Below, piece after piece: positions 18,415 through 27,311 of a stretch of DNA of 52,628 nucleotides. Source of the stretch: an uncultured Porphyromonadaceae bacterium (GTDB lineage: Bacteria; Bacteroidota; Bacteroidia; Bacteroidales; Muribaculaceae); NCBI GenBank assembly GCA_947174995.1, contig CAMWLC010000015.1:1-52628 (forward strand). The letters are read 5' to 3'. How positions within the stretch are numbered: the stretch's first letter is position 1; the number at the start of each line of letters is the position of its first letter. Below the pieces are notes generated by a model. It did not search any database, was not told where the DNA came from, and was given only the letters and a program-made list of their open reading frames with translations. The position numbers and the translations under genes were made by a program.

Positions 18415-18425
18415 TGTAGTTAAAG

Positions 18426-19538
18426 TCAGCTGTGCCGGCTGACAAATCGGTTGAGGAAATGAAAACCCTTTCGCGCCACGTTGAAGCGCGATTTATATGC
18501 ACTGTATATCAGAGGATAGCGGCTGCTTTCCACCGCTGCCCGCATCCACTTCATGCGGAAGCGCATCGGAGCGGGATGACTGTAGAATTCCACCACATTG
18601 CCGGACGTGGTGTATACGAGCCTGTAACCGGCGCTCACGTCCCGGCCCTCGATGTCGCACTCCACCAGCATACCTATGCGCGAAAGATGCCTCCACACCT
18701 GCACGATGGGAGAATCGATCGACTTTGGATAAGCCACGATGCGCGGCAACGAGGGGATTACATCTCCGCTCTCGGGATACCATATCGGTCTGGGAGGCTG
18801 CATGAGATAGTCCGGAAACATGAAGTTGCCCATGCTATACGCTATGGGCTTGCAGCGATGGAAAGCAAGCGGCTGCACCTGATGGGTGTGGCTTGAGAAC
18901 ACCCCGTCGGCTCCGGCATCGATCATGGCCCGGGCATAATCCACGCACTCCGGTGTGGGGAGATACTGGTATTCGTTGCCCCAATGCGGCATCACCAACA
19001 CGTAATCATACTTCTGCTTCGCGGACCGGATGTCCTCCACGCACCGCCTGATGTCGAGCGGATTCACGCCCGGAGACGTGGCGGTGGCTTTCTCCACGTG
19101 CCCCACATACACCGTGCCGTGCTGACAGTAGGCGAATATTGCGACCCTCTTGCCGCCGATCTCCAGCACGGCGGGTCTGGAGGCCTCCTCTATGTTTACC
19201 CCGGCCCCGCAATGCTTGATTCCGGCCTCGTCGAGTATCCGTATCGTGGAGCGAAGCCCCTCCTCGCCGAGATCATACAGATGATTGTTGGCCAGGGAGA
19301 CCACATTGAAGTTCAGGGCCTTCAGTCTGCCGACAGAAGAGGCAGGGCTGTATATGATATTCATTTTCCCGGCCATCTTCGTTTTGTCAAACGGCAGACC
19401 GTCACCCAGGGCACATTCCAGCGTGCCTATTCTGGCGTCAAAGGTGGCGAGATACTTACGGAGGTCGTCGGTGACGTAGTCCCTCTGATACTCCAGCACG
19501 CCGCCGGGCATGATGTCACCTGCGAAAAGGAGTCTCAT
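18426..19538 (-). CDS. CapA-family (PGA_cap) metallophosphatase-like protein
   Basis: The protein has 370 residues. The start MRLLFAGDIMPGG gives the first metal-binding motif of the PGA_cap metallophosphatase fold. VVSLANNHLYDLGEEGL provides the Asn-His motif, VMPHWGNEY follows, and VFSSHTHQVQP provides the final His motif. Founders of the family act in poly-gamma-glutamate capsule synthesis. No signal peptide or lipobox is visible, so a cytoplasmic location is likely. It lies between the dehydrogenase-like gene (four-base gap) and an ATP-grasp gene, which makes a role in adding an amino acid or peptide plausible. Confidence 0.88.
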   Translation of the reverse strand: MRLLFAGDIMPGGVLEYQRDYVTDDLRKYLATFDARIGTLECALGDGLPFDKTKMAGKMNIIYSPASSVGRLKALNFNVVSLANNHLYDLGEEGLRSTIRILDEAGIKHCGAGVNIEEASRPAVLEIGGKRVAIFAYCQHGTVYVGHVEKATATSPGVNPLDIRRCVEDIRSAKQKYDYVLVMPHWGNEYQYLPTPECVDYARAMIDAGADGVFSSHTHQVQPLAFHRCKPIAYSMGNFMFPDYLMQPPRPIWYPESGDVIPSLPRIVAYPKSIDSPIVQVWRHLSRIGMLVECDIEGRDVSAGYRLVYTTSGNVVEFYSHPAPMRFRMKWMRAAVESSRYPLIYSAYKSRFNVARKGFHFLNRFVSRHS

Positions 19539-19542
19539 CTCT

Positions 19543-20760
19543 TCAGTCTTTTTCAGCGTAGTCGCGCAGATACTCGAACGGAGTGTTCAAGCGCCCCTTG
19601 CGCACGATTGTGGCGCGGTCAAGAATCCGGGTGTCGTCGGTGCCCTTCTCGATCATCTCCGTCAGCACCTCCTCTATGAGTCTGGAGCCGAAAAACTCGC
19701 TTGTTTCGCGCGGCAAAGCGTTGGGACACGTATCCACGGCCATCACGGTGACATGGCTGTCGGCGGAGAATGCCGGAGCCTCCTTGCCCGTGGCGGGATC
19801 GTAGTCATAAAACGGCTCGGCATGCGTGGAGGATCGCAGGGTGGACTTGATGCTCCCCTGTATGTCACAGGTGATGTCCCCTATCATCCGGATGCGGAAA
19901 TCGGGGCGCGTATATGCCTCCTCGGAGAGATATACAGGCTGGTCATGCTCCCAGAAATGGCAGGAGATGAGAATATCCGTAGCCTTTGCGAACCGCCGGA
20001 AATCCGACTCATACCCGTCGGGGTGCTTGCAGAAATCGGCGAAATCAAACGACGCCCCCGCCTCGCGCGGCTTCACCAGATCATCCACGGCCGCCACACA
20101 ATATATCGGACCCTCCGGAGTCTCCGTTGCCAGGTATTCATCCACGCTCACCTTTTTCACGCCGATGGCGTCGAGCACATGTTGCGCCCCGTGGGAGACA
20201 CGCCCCGTGCCGGTGACCAAAATCTTGATGTCACCTAAGGGAGCCTTGCGCAGATTTCCGATTATCTCCTCCTTGGTGAAATGCAGATGCGGCGCGGGCA
20301 GTTCATACCGTCCCGTGCGCAGTCCCCAGCCCCTGAGGGTGTAGTAGCATCCCACGATACCCGCAAACCATCCGAAGGCCACGAGTCTCTGGCCGGAGTC
20401 GTCCACGAGATACTCATAGTCGGAAAAGGTGATTCCTTTGTTCAGGAAAGCCTTGAGCAACGGGCGGTTGTATTCCTGAAACTTTGCGATATGACCGAAG
20501 AAAAGGTAGTGCCGATCAGGCAGCAGCGTGGGTATGGCAGCTTCCTTTATGCCGAGCAGGAGATCACAATCGCTCACATCCTCGCATACATTCAGACCCG
20601 CCTCGGCATATTCCCGGTCGGAATAGGCACGCGTGGGACTCGACTGCACCTTTATCTCCACACCGGGGAAACGATTCTGAAGCTCTTTGGCCTGTTGCGG
20701 CGTGAGAGCCACTCGATTGTCTTCGGGCACTTTTGTTTCCCTGATTAATCCTATCTTCAT
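19543..20760 (-). CDS. Alanine/saccharopine-dehydrogenase-like NAD(P) enzyme
   Basis: The protein has 405 residues from ATG 20760; an upstream in-frame start adds ten unlikely residues. The N-terminus MKIGLIRETKVPEDNRVALT is the AlaDh/PNT N-terminal domain. A Rossmann segment ILVTGTGRVSHGAQHVLDAI lies near residue 190, and GDITCDIQGSIKSTLRSSTH near residue 310. Similar Bacteroidetes proteins are annotated as saccharopine or alanine dehydrogenases, and the true substrate is usually untested. It is the first gene after a strong promoter and is followed by CapA after four bases. It may be a stand-alone amino-acid gene, or it may supply an amino acid to the locus. Confidence 0.8.
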   Translation of the reverse strand: MKIGLIRETKVPEDNRVALTPQQAKELQNRFPGVEIKVQSSPTRAYSDREYAEAGLNVCEDVSDCDLLLGIKEAAIPTLLPDRHYLFFGHIAKFQEYNRPLLKAFLNKGITFSDYEYLVDDSGQRLVAFGWFAGIVGCYYTLRGWGLRTGRYELPAPHLHFTKEEIIGNLRKAPLGDIKILVTGTGRVSHGAQHVLDAIGVKKVSVDEYLATETPEGPIYCVAAVDDLVKPREAGASFDFADFCKHPDGYESDFRRFAKATDILISCHFWEHDQPVYLSEEAYTRPDFRIRMIGDITCDIQGSIKSTLRSSTHAEPFYDYDPATGKEAPAFSADSHVTVMAVDTCPNALPRETSEFFGSRLIEEVLTEMIEKGTDDTRILDRATIVRKGRLNTPFEYLRDYAEKD

Positions 20761-20952
20761 GTTGTCTTCAATATATTCGTTTTTAGTCAAGCCTGTTGCC
20801 GGCAGACGGGATATACCCCGGGGTTTTAACCATTATGATGATCCGAGACACGCCTCCTCTTCCCCGCGTCGGGGCGCGAAACGGCACCGGGGCGGCGGCA
20901 AGAGGAATAAACGGAGTTCCTGCCATCCATTTCTTTACGGCAAATCAATATG

Positions 20953-20984
20953 CAAATTTACGAATTTCCGCCGAATCTGCCAAA
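20953..20984 (-). promoter_or_regulatory. Bacteroidetes-type promoter of the second block
   Basis: On the minus strand, TTTG (20981-20984), a 20-base spacer and TAAATTTG (20953-20960) match the Bacteroidetes sigma-ABfr consensus. Transcription would begin near 20947, leaving a leader of about 185 bases before the dehydrogenase-like gene. It makes 20.8 kb to 0.3 kb a potentially separate transcription unit. Confidence 0.8.
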
Positions 20985-20991
20985 AACTTAA

Positions 20992-21921
20992 TTATTTCAT
21001 TACCCCGGTGATGTCGGCTTCCCGGCCCAGTTTCTGCAGGAAGTCGGGAGTGTAATAATTCATCATTCCTCCCAGGGAGGTGAAGGTCAGCTCGCCGAAA
21101 TAAATCTTTCCGTCGATGTTGTAGAGATCTACCCTCAATATAGGAAATTCTTTCGACAGTCGGGCCGCCACTTCAAGCATCCTTTCAAGATTCTTCGGTC
21201 TGGGGAGCACCTCGGCGCGCCAAAAATGAGCGCTGAATATGTGATATTGCGGACACGGGGTCCAGTCAAGGTCGTAGGTCATCATAGCCGCCCCCCGGCC
21301 TCCATCCTTTCTGTCGCTGAAAGCCAGGATGTATCTCGGCTTGCCATTGATACACCATATCTTGTAGTCCACCACGGAGGTGCTGTCAGCGGGAGAGGGA
21401 AGCAACTCCTCGGCGATTATCATGGGTTTTATACCCTTGTAGTGAGTCTCGCCTCCCAACGCTCCGACATGCTTTCGGTGCAGCCAGTCATGGAAGAGCT
21501 TCAGCAATGATGCCTTATCCGCGGATTTGAGATCGCCGACGATAAGGTTCGAACCTTTGCCGTCCCCGTTGTTAGCTTTGAAAATCAGGCTGTTCGGCAA
21601 TTCGTCGAAATTGATTTTATTCTCATCATCCCAGGCTCCGTAAAGTCTCACAAGCGTGGATTCGAGTCCCGCCTTTCTGACATACTCCCTCACCCTGTAC
21701 TTATCGGCCAGTTCCGACCATTTCGTGGTGTCGGCATACAGCTTCTGCCAAAGAATCTTTTCATTAAGATCCTGAGGGTCTTTCAGATTCGGCAGTTTGC
21801 GGAAACGGGCCAGATACCTTGCCCTGACCATAAGGCCGGGGAAGCGGTCGCCTGCCGCTTCACTGATCTTTATCAGCGGGAGAAAGAGCTTCGAGAGAAC
21901 GGGGGAGGATGTGATATGCAT
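20992..21921 (-). CDS. TupA-like ATP-grasp protein (first block)
   Basis: The protein has 309 residues and the same family layout as the gene at 14981: NLKDPQDLNEKILWQKLYAD, LADKYRVREYVRKAG, SLIFKANNGDGKGSNLIVGD, VVDYKIWCINGKPRYILAFS and LRVDLYNIDGKIYFGELTF. It is only distantly similar to the other copy, so this is not a recent duplication. It closes the first block, six bases after a GT2 gene, and its stop lies just upstream of the promoter for the second block. Substrate unknown; ligation of an amino compound to a sugar acid is inferred. Confidence 0.87.
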   Translation of the reverse strand: MHITSSPVLSKLFLPLIKISEAAGDRFPGLMVRARYLARFRKLPNLKDPQDLNEKILWQKLYADTTKWSELADKYRVREYVRKAGLESTLVRLYGAWDDENKINFDELPNSLIFKANNGDGKGSNLIVGDLKSADKASLLKLFHDWLHRKHVGALGGETHYKGIKPMIIAEELLPSPADSTSVVDYKIWCINGKPRYILAFSDRKDGGRGAAMMTYDLDWTPCPQYHIFSAHFWRAEVLPRPKNLERMLEVAARLSKEFPILRVDLYNIDGKIYFGELTFTSLGGMMNYYTPDFLQKLGREADITGVMK

Positions 21922-21926
21922 ATGAA

Positions 21927-22706
21927 TCAGACCTTACGGTGATATACAAGTTTTTTATAGATGCCGAATATGAGGTTGGCACCGGTGTGGAGCGTGGCCA
22001 TCACGGGATTATGGCCGAGAATACTCAAAAGCTCATAATGCCATTTTATGAGCGATACGTAGCTTTGATGACTCAGCGAACCGCTTCTGACACGGTATGA
22101 CGCCAGGTTTTCGGGAAGCAGATAGCAGTCGGCCTTACGGCTGACCACGAGCCATAGTCCGTAATCATTGCGTTTGCGTATCACGGGGCCCTGCACGAGT
22201 CCTATCTTGTCGGCATCATACATCACCGTCAGGCAACCGAGCCAATTGTAGGCTTTCATTCCCCGCGAAGAGACATGTTTCGGTCCGGACACACGTATGC
22301 CGAGATCCTTTCCGTCACAATCGATCTGGGAATATTCCGTATAGGAAAAGCTGTAATCGTTGCGCTTCATGAAATCAAGCTGACGTTCCAGCTTACGCGG
22401 ATCCCAGAGATCATCGCTGTCAAGGAAGGCGATCCATCGCCCGCGGGCCATACGGATGGCGGCATTGCGCCCCTCGGCACTCCCCATATTCTTTTCGAGA
22501 CGCGAATAGCGTATGCGAGGATCGTCGAAACTCCTGACCACCTCCGCCGTGTCGTCAGCGGAGGCGTCATCGACGATTATCATCTCCCAGTGGGGATAGG
22601 TCTGCGCCAGTACTGTTCGGATGGTCTCTCCTATGAATCGGCCGCAATTGTAGGCGGGGGTGATTATGCTGACTAACTGTGGATCGCGGTGTTTTGCGGT
22701 GTGCAT
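21927..22706 (-). CDS. Glycosyltransferase family 2
   Basis: A GT-A enzyme of 259 residues from ATG 22706. The open frame continues 67 codons upstream through the neighbouring GT gene in another frame, so that extension was rejected. LVSIITPAYNCGRFIGETI, IIVDDASADDT and WIAFLDSDDLWDP (the DxD-type metal site) are classical GT2 motifs. The C-terminus has a hydrophobic, basic stretch, possibly membrane-associated. It probably adds one sugar of the first-block repeat unit. Confidence 0.9.
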   Translation of the reverse strand: MHTAKHRDPQLVSIITPAYNCGRFIGETIRTVLAQTYPHWEMIIVDDASADDTAEVVRSFDDPRIRYSRLEKNMGSAEGRNAAIRMARGRWIAFLDSDDLWDPRKLERQLDFMKRNDYSFSYTEYSQIDCDGKDLGIRVSGPKHVSSRGMKAYNWLGCLTVMYDADKIGLVQGPVIRKRNDYGLWLVVSRKADCYLLPENLASYRVRSGSLSHQSYVSLIKWHYELLSILGHNPVMATLHTGANLIFGIYKKLVYHRKV

Positions 22707-22713
22707 GTCGTAA

Positions 22714-23541
22714 TTAGTTAAGCAGATGGCCTTTGACCGTAGCGGCCAGGCGTGACAAATAGAAGGGGAAATTATAGGCCCGTGGGCGAGCACCCCATCT
22801 GCGGGTATATGCGGCGAGGAGCCGCGCAGTGTTGAGGAGTCGGTAGGATAGAGACTTGCGTCTCGTATATGCGGATCCGGAGCGGAACCTGCGATAGTAC
22901 ACGGCATCCGGAGAAGCTGTCCTTATATCCGTCACGGCATCGGAAATCTCAAACATGAAGAGGGAGTCCTCACCGTTGCGGAAAGAGGGGTCGAAACGTC
23001 GCTTACCCACGAGGTCTGCGGGTAGCAACTTTCTGTATGCCCCGTTGAAGAATGAGCGAGTCTGCAACAGGGTAAAGGGGCCGGGGGCTTCTTGCAGCGA
23101 AAGATAGAGGCGGTGGAGAGAATAGTTTTCATCAAAACCTTCGCATCCGTCGGTAAAGGAGAGTGTGTTGCTGAGCACGGCGCGTCCCGGTGCGGCTTCG
23201 GCAAGCAACGCTTCCAGATAGCGCGGCGAGACATAGTCGTCGTCGTCGATGAAGGTGATATACTCCCCCCGGGCCTCGTCGATACCGACGTTGCGTGCGT
23301 TGCTCACCCCGGGGGTGTCCGTCTGTATGAAGCGGAGCGGAAACCCGGGATGCGCCTCGGCCCATGCGCGTATGTTGTCGCTCCAGGGATGGTCACACCC
23401 GTTGAGCACGAGTATCACCTCGAAGTCACTCGCCGGTAGTGTCTGTCCGAGCAACGAGCCGAGACACTCCTCCAGCCAGTCGCCGGGACGATAGCTGGGA
23501 ATGATGACCGATACGCGGGGGGATGCGGATGACGTGTTCAT
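22714..23541 (-). CDS. Glycosyltransferase family 2
   Basis: The protein has 275 residues. RVSVIIPSYRPGDWLEECLG, VILVLNGCDHPW, NARNVGIDEARGEYITFIDD and the metal site DDDDYVSPRY identify an inverting GT2 transferase. Its start overlaps the end of the upstream glycosyltransferase by four bases. It belongs to the first block. Donor and acceptor are not predictable. Confidence 0.9.
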   Translation of the reverse strand: MNTSSASPRVSVIIPSYRPGDWLEECLGSLLGQTLPASDFEVILVLNGCDHPWSDNIRAWAEAHPGFPLRFIQTDTPGVSNARNVGIDEARGEYITFIDDDDYVSPRYLEALLAEAAPGRAVLSNTLSFTDGCEGFDENYSLHRLYLSLQEAPGPFTLLQTRSFFNGAYRKLLPADLVGKRRFDPSFRNGEDSLFMFEISDAVTDIRTASPDAVYYRRFRSGSAYTRRKSLSYRLLNTARLLAAYTRRWGARPRAYNFPFYLSRLAATVKGHLLN

Positions 23542-24797
23542 GTTTTCTTATCTTTAAGCAGATCCAGGATACGCGAGGCCTGCGCCCGCGCTGTCTTGCG
23601 GGCGAGGATGAAGGCTCTCCCCTCATCATCGTGTCTCTTCCTGGCTTCCGGATCCATAGCCATCACCTCGCGCAGACACTCTATCCAGGAGTCCGCGCTC
23701 TCCGAGGCGGGATAATGGATGAAGGCATCATACTCCCGAGGTATCCCCGGAAGCCGGTTGGCCACGACGGTGCGGCCGGTCAGAAGGTATTCGATGGTCT
23801 TCGAGGGGAAGGAATAGCGGGTATAGTTGCCGGCCGAGTTTCTGGGATTGACCAGTATCGTGGCGCGAGACTGCTCCTTGAGCGCCTCCTCGGGGGAGAG
23901 GGAGCCGAGAAATTTTATCGCGGGATTCCGCGCGGCACGCTCCCGCAGCTCCTCCTCGGCCTCGCCCGAGCCGCATATACGCAGTTCGCAATTATCAAAC
24001 CCTCCCCGCTCGAACATATCAACCAGATCCATCACGCCGAATATCCGGCGCAGCGTGCCGGTGTAGAGTATCACTTCCCCGCCTGCCTCCTTCTCCGCTT
24101 CCCCCGCAGTGGGAGCGGCAGCTTCTGTGACGCGTTTCACCCGCTCCTCGTCGATAAGGCCCTCCATTACGATCCAGCGGTCCGCAGGGAGATTGTAGTA
24201 GTCGTTCATGGCCTCTGTGAGATACACCATCCTTCCGATCCTGCGTGCGAAGAAGCGGTTCAGACGGTTTAATAGTCCCACAATTCTCATTTTCAGTGAT
24301 TTGCCGCCATTCATCTCGGCCAGACATTCCGGCACGTCGGGCACCACCAGCGCCATCTTGAGGGGACGCGAGGTGAACATCCGCGCCATCCTCGCAGCCA
24401 CCGTGTATTCCAGTGCGGGGGTATTGATCACCACCTTCACCTCTTCTGAACCGGGTCCGAAAGCACTGAGTTCCCGTAAAATGCCCCGCATCAGCTGCCA
24501 GGTGCGGGTGATGAGGTTGATGCCGGTGCGGTTGTTGTATCCGATGGAGGAGAAAGAGACGCCGTTATCCTCGTAGCTTTCGGCGCGGATGACACGGTTG
24601 CGGTTGTTGTGCGGATATGAGTACACCTTCGGGGCGGAGATAGCGCGCAGCTCCACATCCTCCCCCGCGGCCAGTCCGCGGATGAGCGACATCTCGAAAT
24701 TGTGGTTGGAAAACTGTACCTTGCCGTAGGTGTCCTCCACCACGGTACGCATCATCTCCCGGGGCACGAAGCCCCCTATGAACAGCACCCGTGTCAT
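23538..24797 (-). CDS. Glycosyltransferase, GT4-like
   Basis: A GT-B-type protein of 419 residues. The start MTRVLFIGGFVPREMMRTVV is unusual for GT4, but the C-terminal half has VILYTGTLRRIFGVMDLVDM, LRICGSGEAEEELRERAARN, ATILVNPRNSAGNYTRYSFP and SKTIEYLLTGRTVVANRLPG, which fit donor binding and the E-x7-E region. Four-base overlaps on both sides (with the polymerase and the GT2 gene) indicate tight translational coupling. Sugar unknown. Confidence 0.85.
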   Translation of the reverse strand: MTRVLFIGGFVPREMMRTVVEDTYGKVQFSNHNFEMSLIRGLAAGEDVELRAISAPKVYSYPHNNRNRVIRAESYEDNGVSFSSIGYNNRTGINLITRTWQLMRGILRELSAFGPGSEEVKVVINTPALEYTVAARMARMFTSRPLKMALVVPDVPECLAEMNGGKSLKMRIVGLLNRLNRFFARRIGRMVYLTEAMNDYYNLPADRWIVMEGLIDEERVKRVTEAAAPTAGEAEKEAGGEVILYTGTLRRIFGVMDLVDMFERGGFDNCELRICGSGEAEEELRERAARNPAIKFLGSLSPEEALKEQSRATILVNPRNSAGNYTRYSFPSKTIEYLLTGRTVVANRLPGIPREYDAFIHYPASESADSWIECLREVMAMDPEARKRHDDEGRAFILARKTARAQASRILDLLKDKKT

Positions 24798-26044
24798 TTC
24801 GTAAAAGGGCGTTTGCGCCCTCCCGGTCCCCGGTCGCCCGTCACCCTGTCGACATGCGATGATAGCATGCTCCAGAAGAAGAGCATGAACCAGAAATAGC
24901 GTGCCAGACCGTCGATGATAGGCTCGCTCATCGACTGCGCGATGAAGGTGACGCCCATCATGACTATGATCATTGTCTCGAAGTTATTGAAACCATAGAT
25001 GGCATGCCGCCGCCACACCTGCCACACCGTGCGGCACATCCCGATGGCGAAATACACCAGCATCGCCATGCAGATCCACCCCCCCTTGAGTCCGGCGTCG
25101 ATCCACAGGTTGTGGGCATACGTGCCTCGGCCCATGAAGATGATGCCGTCCACACCCCCCTCGGGGTGGCGCGCGAGAATTTCCAGGGCGTAGGCCATGC
25201 GCACGTCGCGCCCCGACATGGAGGATACGGAGTTGCCACCCTTGTTACGCTCTATATACTTCTGCACGACCTCGGACATGAAGTCCGACTCATTCAGAAA
25301 TATCCAGTATATGAGACCCAGTACGCAGCAGACCAGGATAAGGTAGAGCAGTCTGCGCTTGGTGAAGGGCTGTAGCACGAGCCCAACTATCATGGAAATC
25401 AGCACCAGGGCGAGGCCGGTGCGGTTGAGCAGATGGACAGTGCAGAAGATGGCGAAAACCCCGACGGCGAGAAGAACCGTCTTCAACCGTCGGTCGGACT
25501 TGTCGGCAGCCGGCACGAGCAGCAATCCGGTGCAGCCCAGCGCCAGGGAGAGCATCATACCGTAGTTGGTGGCCGCGAGCAGTTTGTCACCGCCGGTCAG
25601 CACCTCGCGCATGGGGTTGATCAACATGCCGGTAGCCAGCGTGTCGTTGATATTTGAAACGATGGCCGTGGAAGCCAAGCAGACAATTATGCCCGCAAGG
25701 ATCCACACGAGATTGCGCGGATACCGTATGCAGCTTCCCAGGTAGGCACCCGTCTGGGCAAGGAGTATGGGGAAGAAGATATAGAAGATCTTCGTGGCTG
25801 TCGGCATGCTGATACCACCCTGGATCATATTGGCCAGATAGAGGATGCTGAAGGCCAGGATCCAGTAGGACTTCGTGGTCCAGAGGTTGAACCGGAACGC
25901 CAGCGGCAGGAGCAGGATGAAGAAATATTCGCCGTAGCCCGTGAAGAGCTCCGGAATCATTCCTATCACCAGCACGGCAAGCACTTTCCAGTGGTCGGCC
26001 AGGTCGGCGATGACGGGATTCTTTATGCGGTTGGAAAATATCAT
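24794..26044 (-). CDS. Wzy-like polysaccharide polymerase (first block)
   Basis: A polytopic membrane protein of 416 residues with about 11 hydrophobic segments. A large loop at about residues 265-320 contains YIERNKGGNSVSSMSGRDVR and RGTYAHNLWIDAGLKGGWIC, the usual H-N-x-x-x pattern of O-antigen polymerases and ligases. It overlaps both neighbours by four bases and follows the flippase gene. A second Wzy-like gene lies at 13785, so the locus may make two polymers, or one of the two is a ligase. Confidence 0.82.
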   Translation of the reverse strand: MIFSNRIKNPVIADLADHWKVLAVLVIGMIPELFTGYGEYFFILLLPLAFRFNLWTTKSYWILAFSILYLANMIQGGISMPTATKIFYIFFPILLAQTGAYLGSCIRYPRNLVWILAGIIVCLASTAIVSNINDTLATGMLINPMREVLTGGDKLLAATNYGMMLSLALGCTGLLLVPAADKSDRRLKTVLLAVGVFAIFCTVHLLNRTGLALVLISMIVGLVLQPFTKRRLLYLILVCCVLGLIYWIFLNESDFMSEVVQKYIERNKGGNSVSSMSGRDVRMAYALEILARHPEGGVDGIIFMGRGTYAHNLWIDAGLKGGWICMAMLVYFAIGMCRTVWQVWRRHAIYGFNNFETMIIVMMGVTFIAQSMSEPIIDGLARYFWFMLFFWSMLSSHVDRVTGDRGPGGRKRPFTK

Positions 26045-27303
26045 TTTGTCAGGTCAGGAGTCTCGGAGCGGTTTTTCGTCACTGCAAGCAACCCGAGATT
26101 TATGATAGCGAATATGATGAAGGAGCACACCGTCATCCACGCCCCGCCTGTATATTGCCAGCGGGCCGTGAATACCGGCATGAGCGCCACTATGGCCGCA
26201 CTCCCGATGATGGAGGTCCACAGGTAGAGGCGCGGACGGTTGGTGGCTATCGAGAAGTTGTTGATCAGAAAGTATATCGAGGAGGTGATGGTGGTCAGGG
26301 AGTAGATCTGGGCATATGGTGTGGAGTCCACATACCGCCCCGCCGTCAACAGGGAGATGACCCAGGGGGCGAGGAGGATGAAGAGGATCGTGACCAGCGT
26401 GATCAGGCCCGTCTGCAGCAGGCAGTAGCGCGCGTATGAACGCCATTGCCGCGCTATGACCGTGCGGTAGATGTCGGGCTGGAAGGTGTTGTTGATGGCC
26501 GAGCTGAACACCGTGAGATACCCGCCGATGGAGACGCCCACCACATATATGCCGTATTCGCGCGTCTCCCCGATGCTCTCCACGTAGGTGGTGGAGAAGC
26601 CGTGGGTGAAGTAGCCCAACATGGCGCTCAGGGCCAGCGGAAGACAGAAGATGAAGATGGGGCGGAACTCCGCGAGAGTGGTGCGGATGGCGAGTATCCT
26701 GCGGTATTTCCACAGCAGGAAGAGAAACACGCACGAGTTGCTCACCAGCGGGGCAAGCAGCTTGCCGAAAGCTCCCCATTTGAGCCACACCACACACAGC
26801 ACCATCATGGCCACACCCAGCAGACCGTTGGCCACCGAGAGCCGGAAGTAGGCCGTGGCGCGTTTCTCCATGCGAAACCGTGCGAGACGCAGGTTGAGCA
26901 GTCCCGTCAGGGGGAGGGCGAAGACCATCAGCCCCAGGTAGGGGGAGACGGGGAAGTCGAGATCCCGGCTGTGGGTCAGGAAGAGATGCAGCAGTATGAA
27001 GCACACCAGGGTTACAATTCCCGAGAACCATATCGTGGCTTTGGCTATCACCGATTCGAGGTGTTCACGTCCCTCGGGAGTGCGCCGATAATACTCCTTG
27101 ATATAATAATGAATGAGGTAGAATATTATTATCGGGCTTATCAGTGAGGAGTAGGAGGTGTAGTAGCCGCTGATGGCATAGTCACGCGGGTCCATATTCT
27201 TGGCAATCCACGGATTCGCCACCAGGTTGAGCATCATCGGTATGAGCGAGGCTCCGAAGTAGGTGGAGAGGCTTGCGGCGTACTTTGCTATGGTGGGGTT
27301 CAT
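26041..27303 (-). CDS. Wzx-type polysaccharide flippase (first block)
   Basis: A MOP-superfamily exporter of 420 residues from ATG 27303. An earlier in-frame start lies within the regulator gene and was not used. About 12 hydrophobic segments are seen, with the N-terminus MNPTIAKYAASLSTYFGASL and YTSYSSLISPIIIFYLIHYY in the second and third helices. It follows the fused regulator by eight bases, so it is the first structural gene of the locus. It is unlike the flippase at 15871 at sequence level. Confidence 0.88.
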   Translation of the reverse strand: MNPTIAKYAASLSTYFGASLIPMMLNLVANPWIAKNMDPRDYAISGYYTSYSSLISPIIIFYLIHYYIKEYYRRTPEGREHLESVIAKATIWFSGIVTLVCFILLHLFLTHSRDLDFPVSPYLGLMVFALPLTGLLNLRLARFRMEKRATAYFRLSVANGLLGVAMMVLCVVWLKWGAFGKLLAPLVSNSCVFLFLLWKYRRILAIRTTLAEFRPIFIFCLPLALSAMLGYFTHGFSTTYVESIGETREYGIYVVGVSIGGYLTVFSSAINNTFQPDIYRTVIARQWRSYARYCLLQTGLITLVTILFILLAPWVISLLTAGRYVDSTPYAQIYSLTTITSSIYFLINNFSIATNRPRLYLWTSIIGSAAIVALMPVFTARWQYTGGAWMTVCSFIIFAIINLGLLAVTKNRSETPDLTK

Positions 27304-27311
27304 TCCGGCGC

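Noticed and set aside
22707..22907. 67-codon upstream extension of the GT2 protein at 21927
   Set aside because: It overlaps the neighbouring GT2 gene in another frame and has no family similarity; the GT2 fold begins just after Met at 22706.
26054..27031. Long minus-strand frame overlapping the first flippase
   Set aside because: It is an alternate-frame shadow of the flippase, with low-complexity Pro/His/Arg composition.
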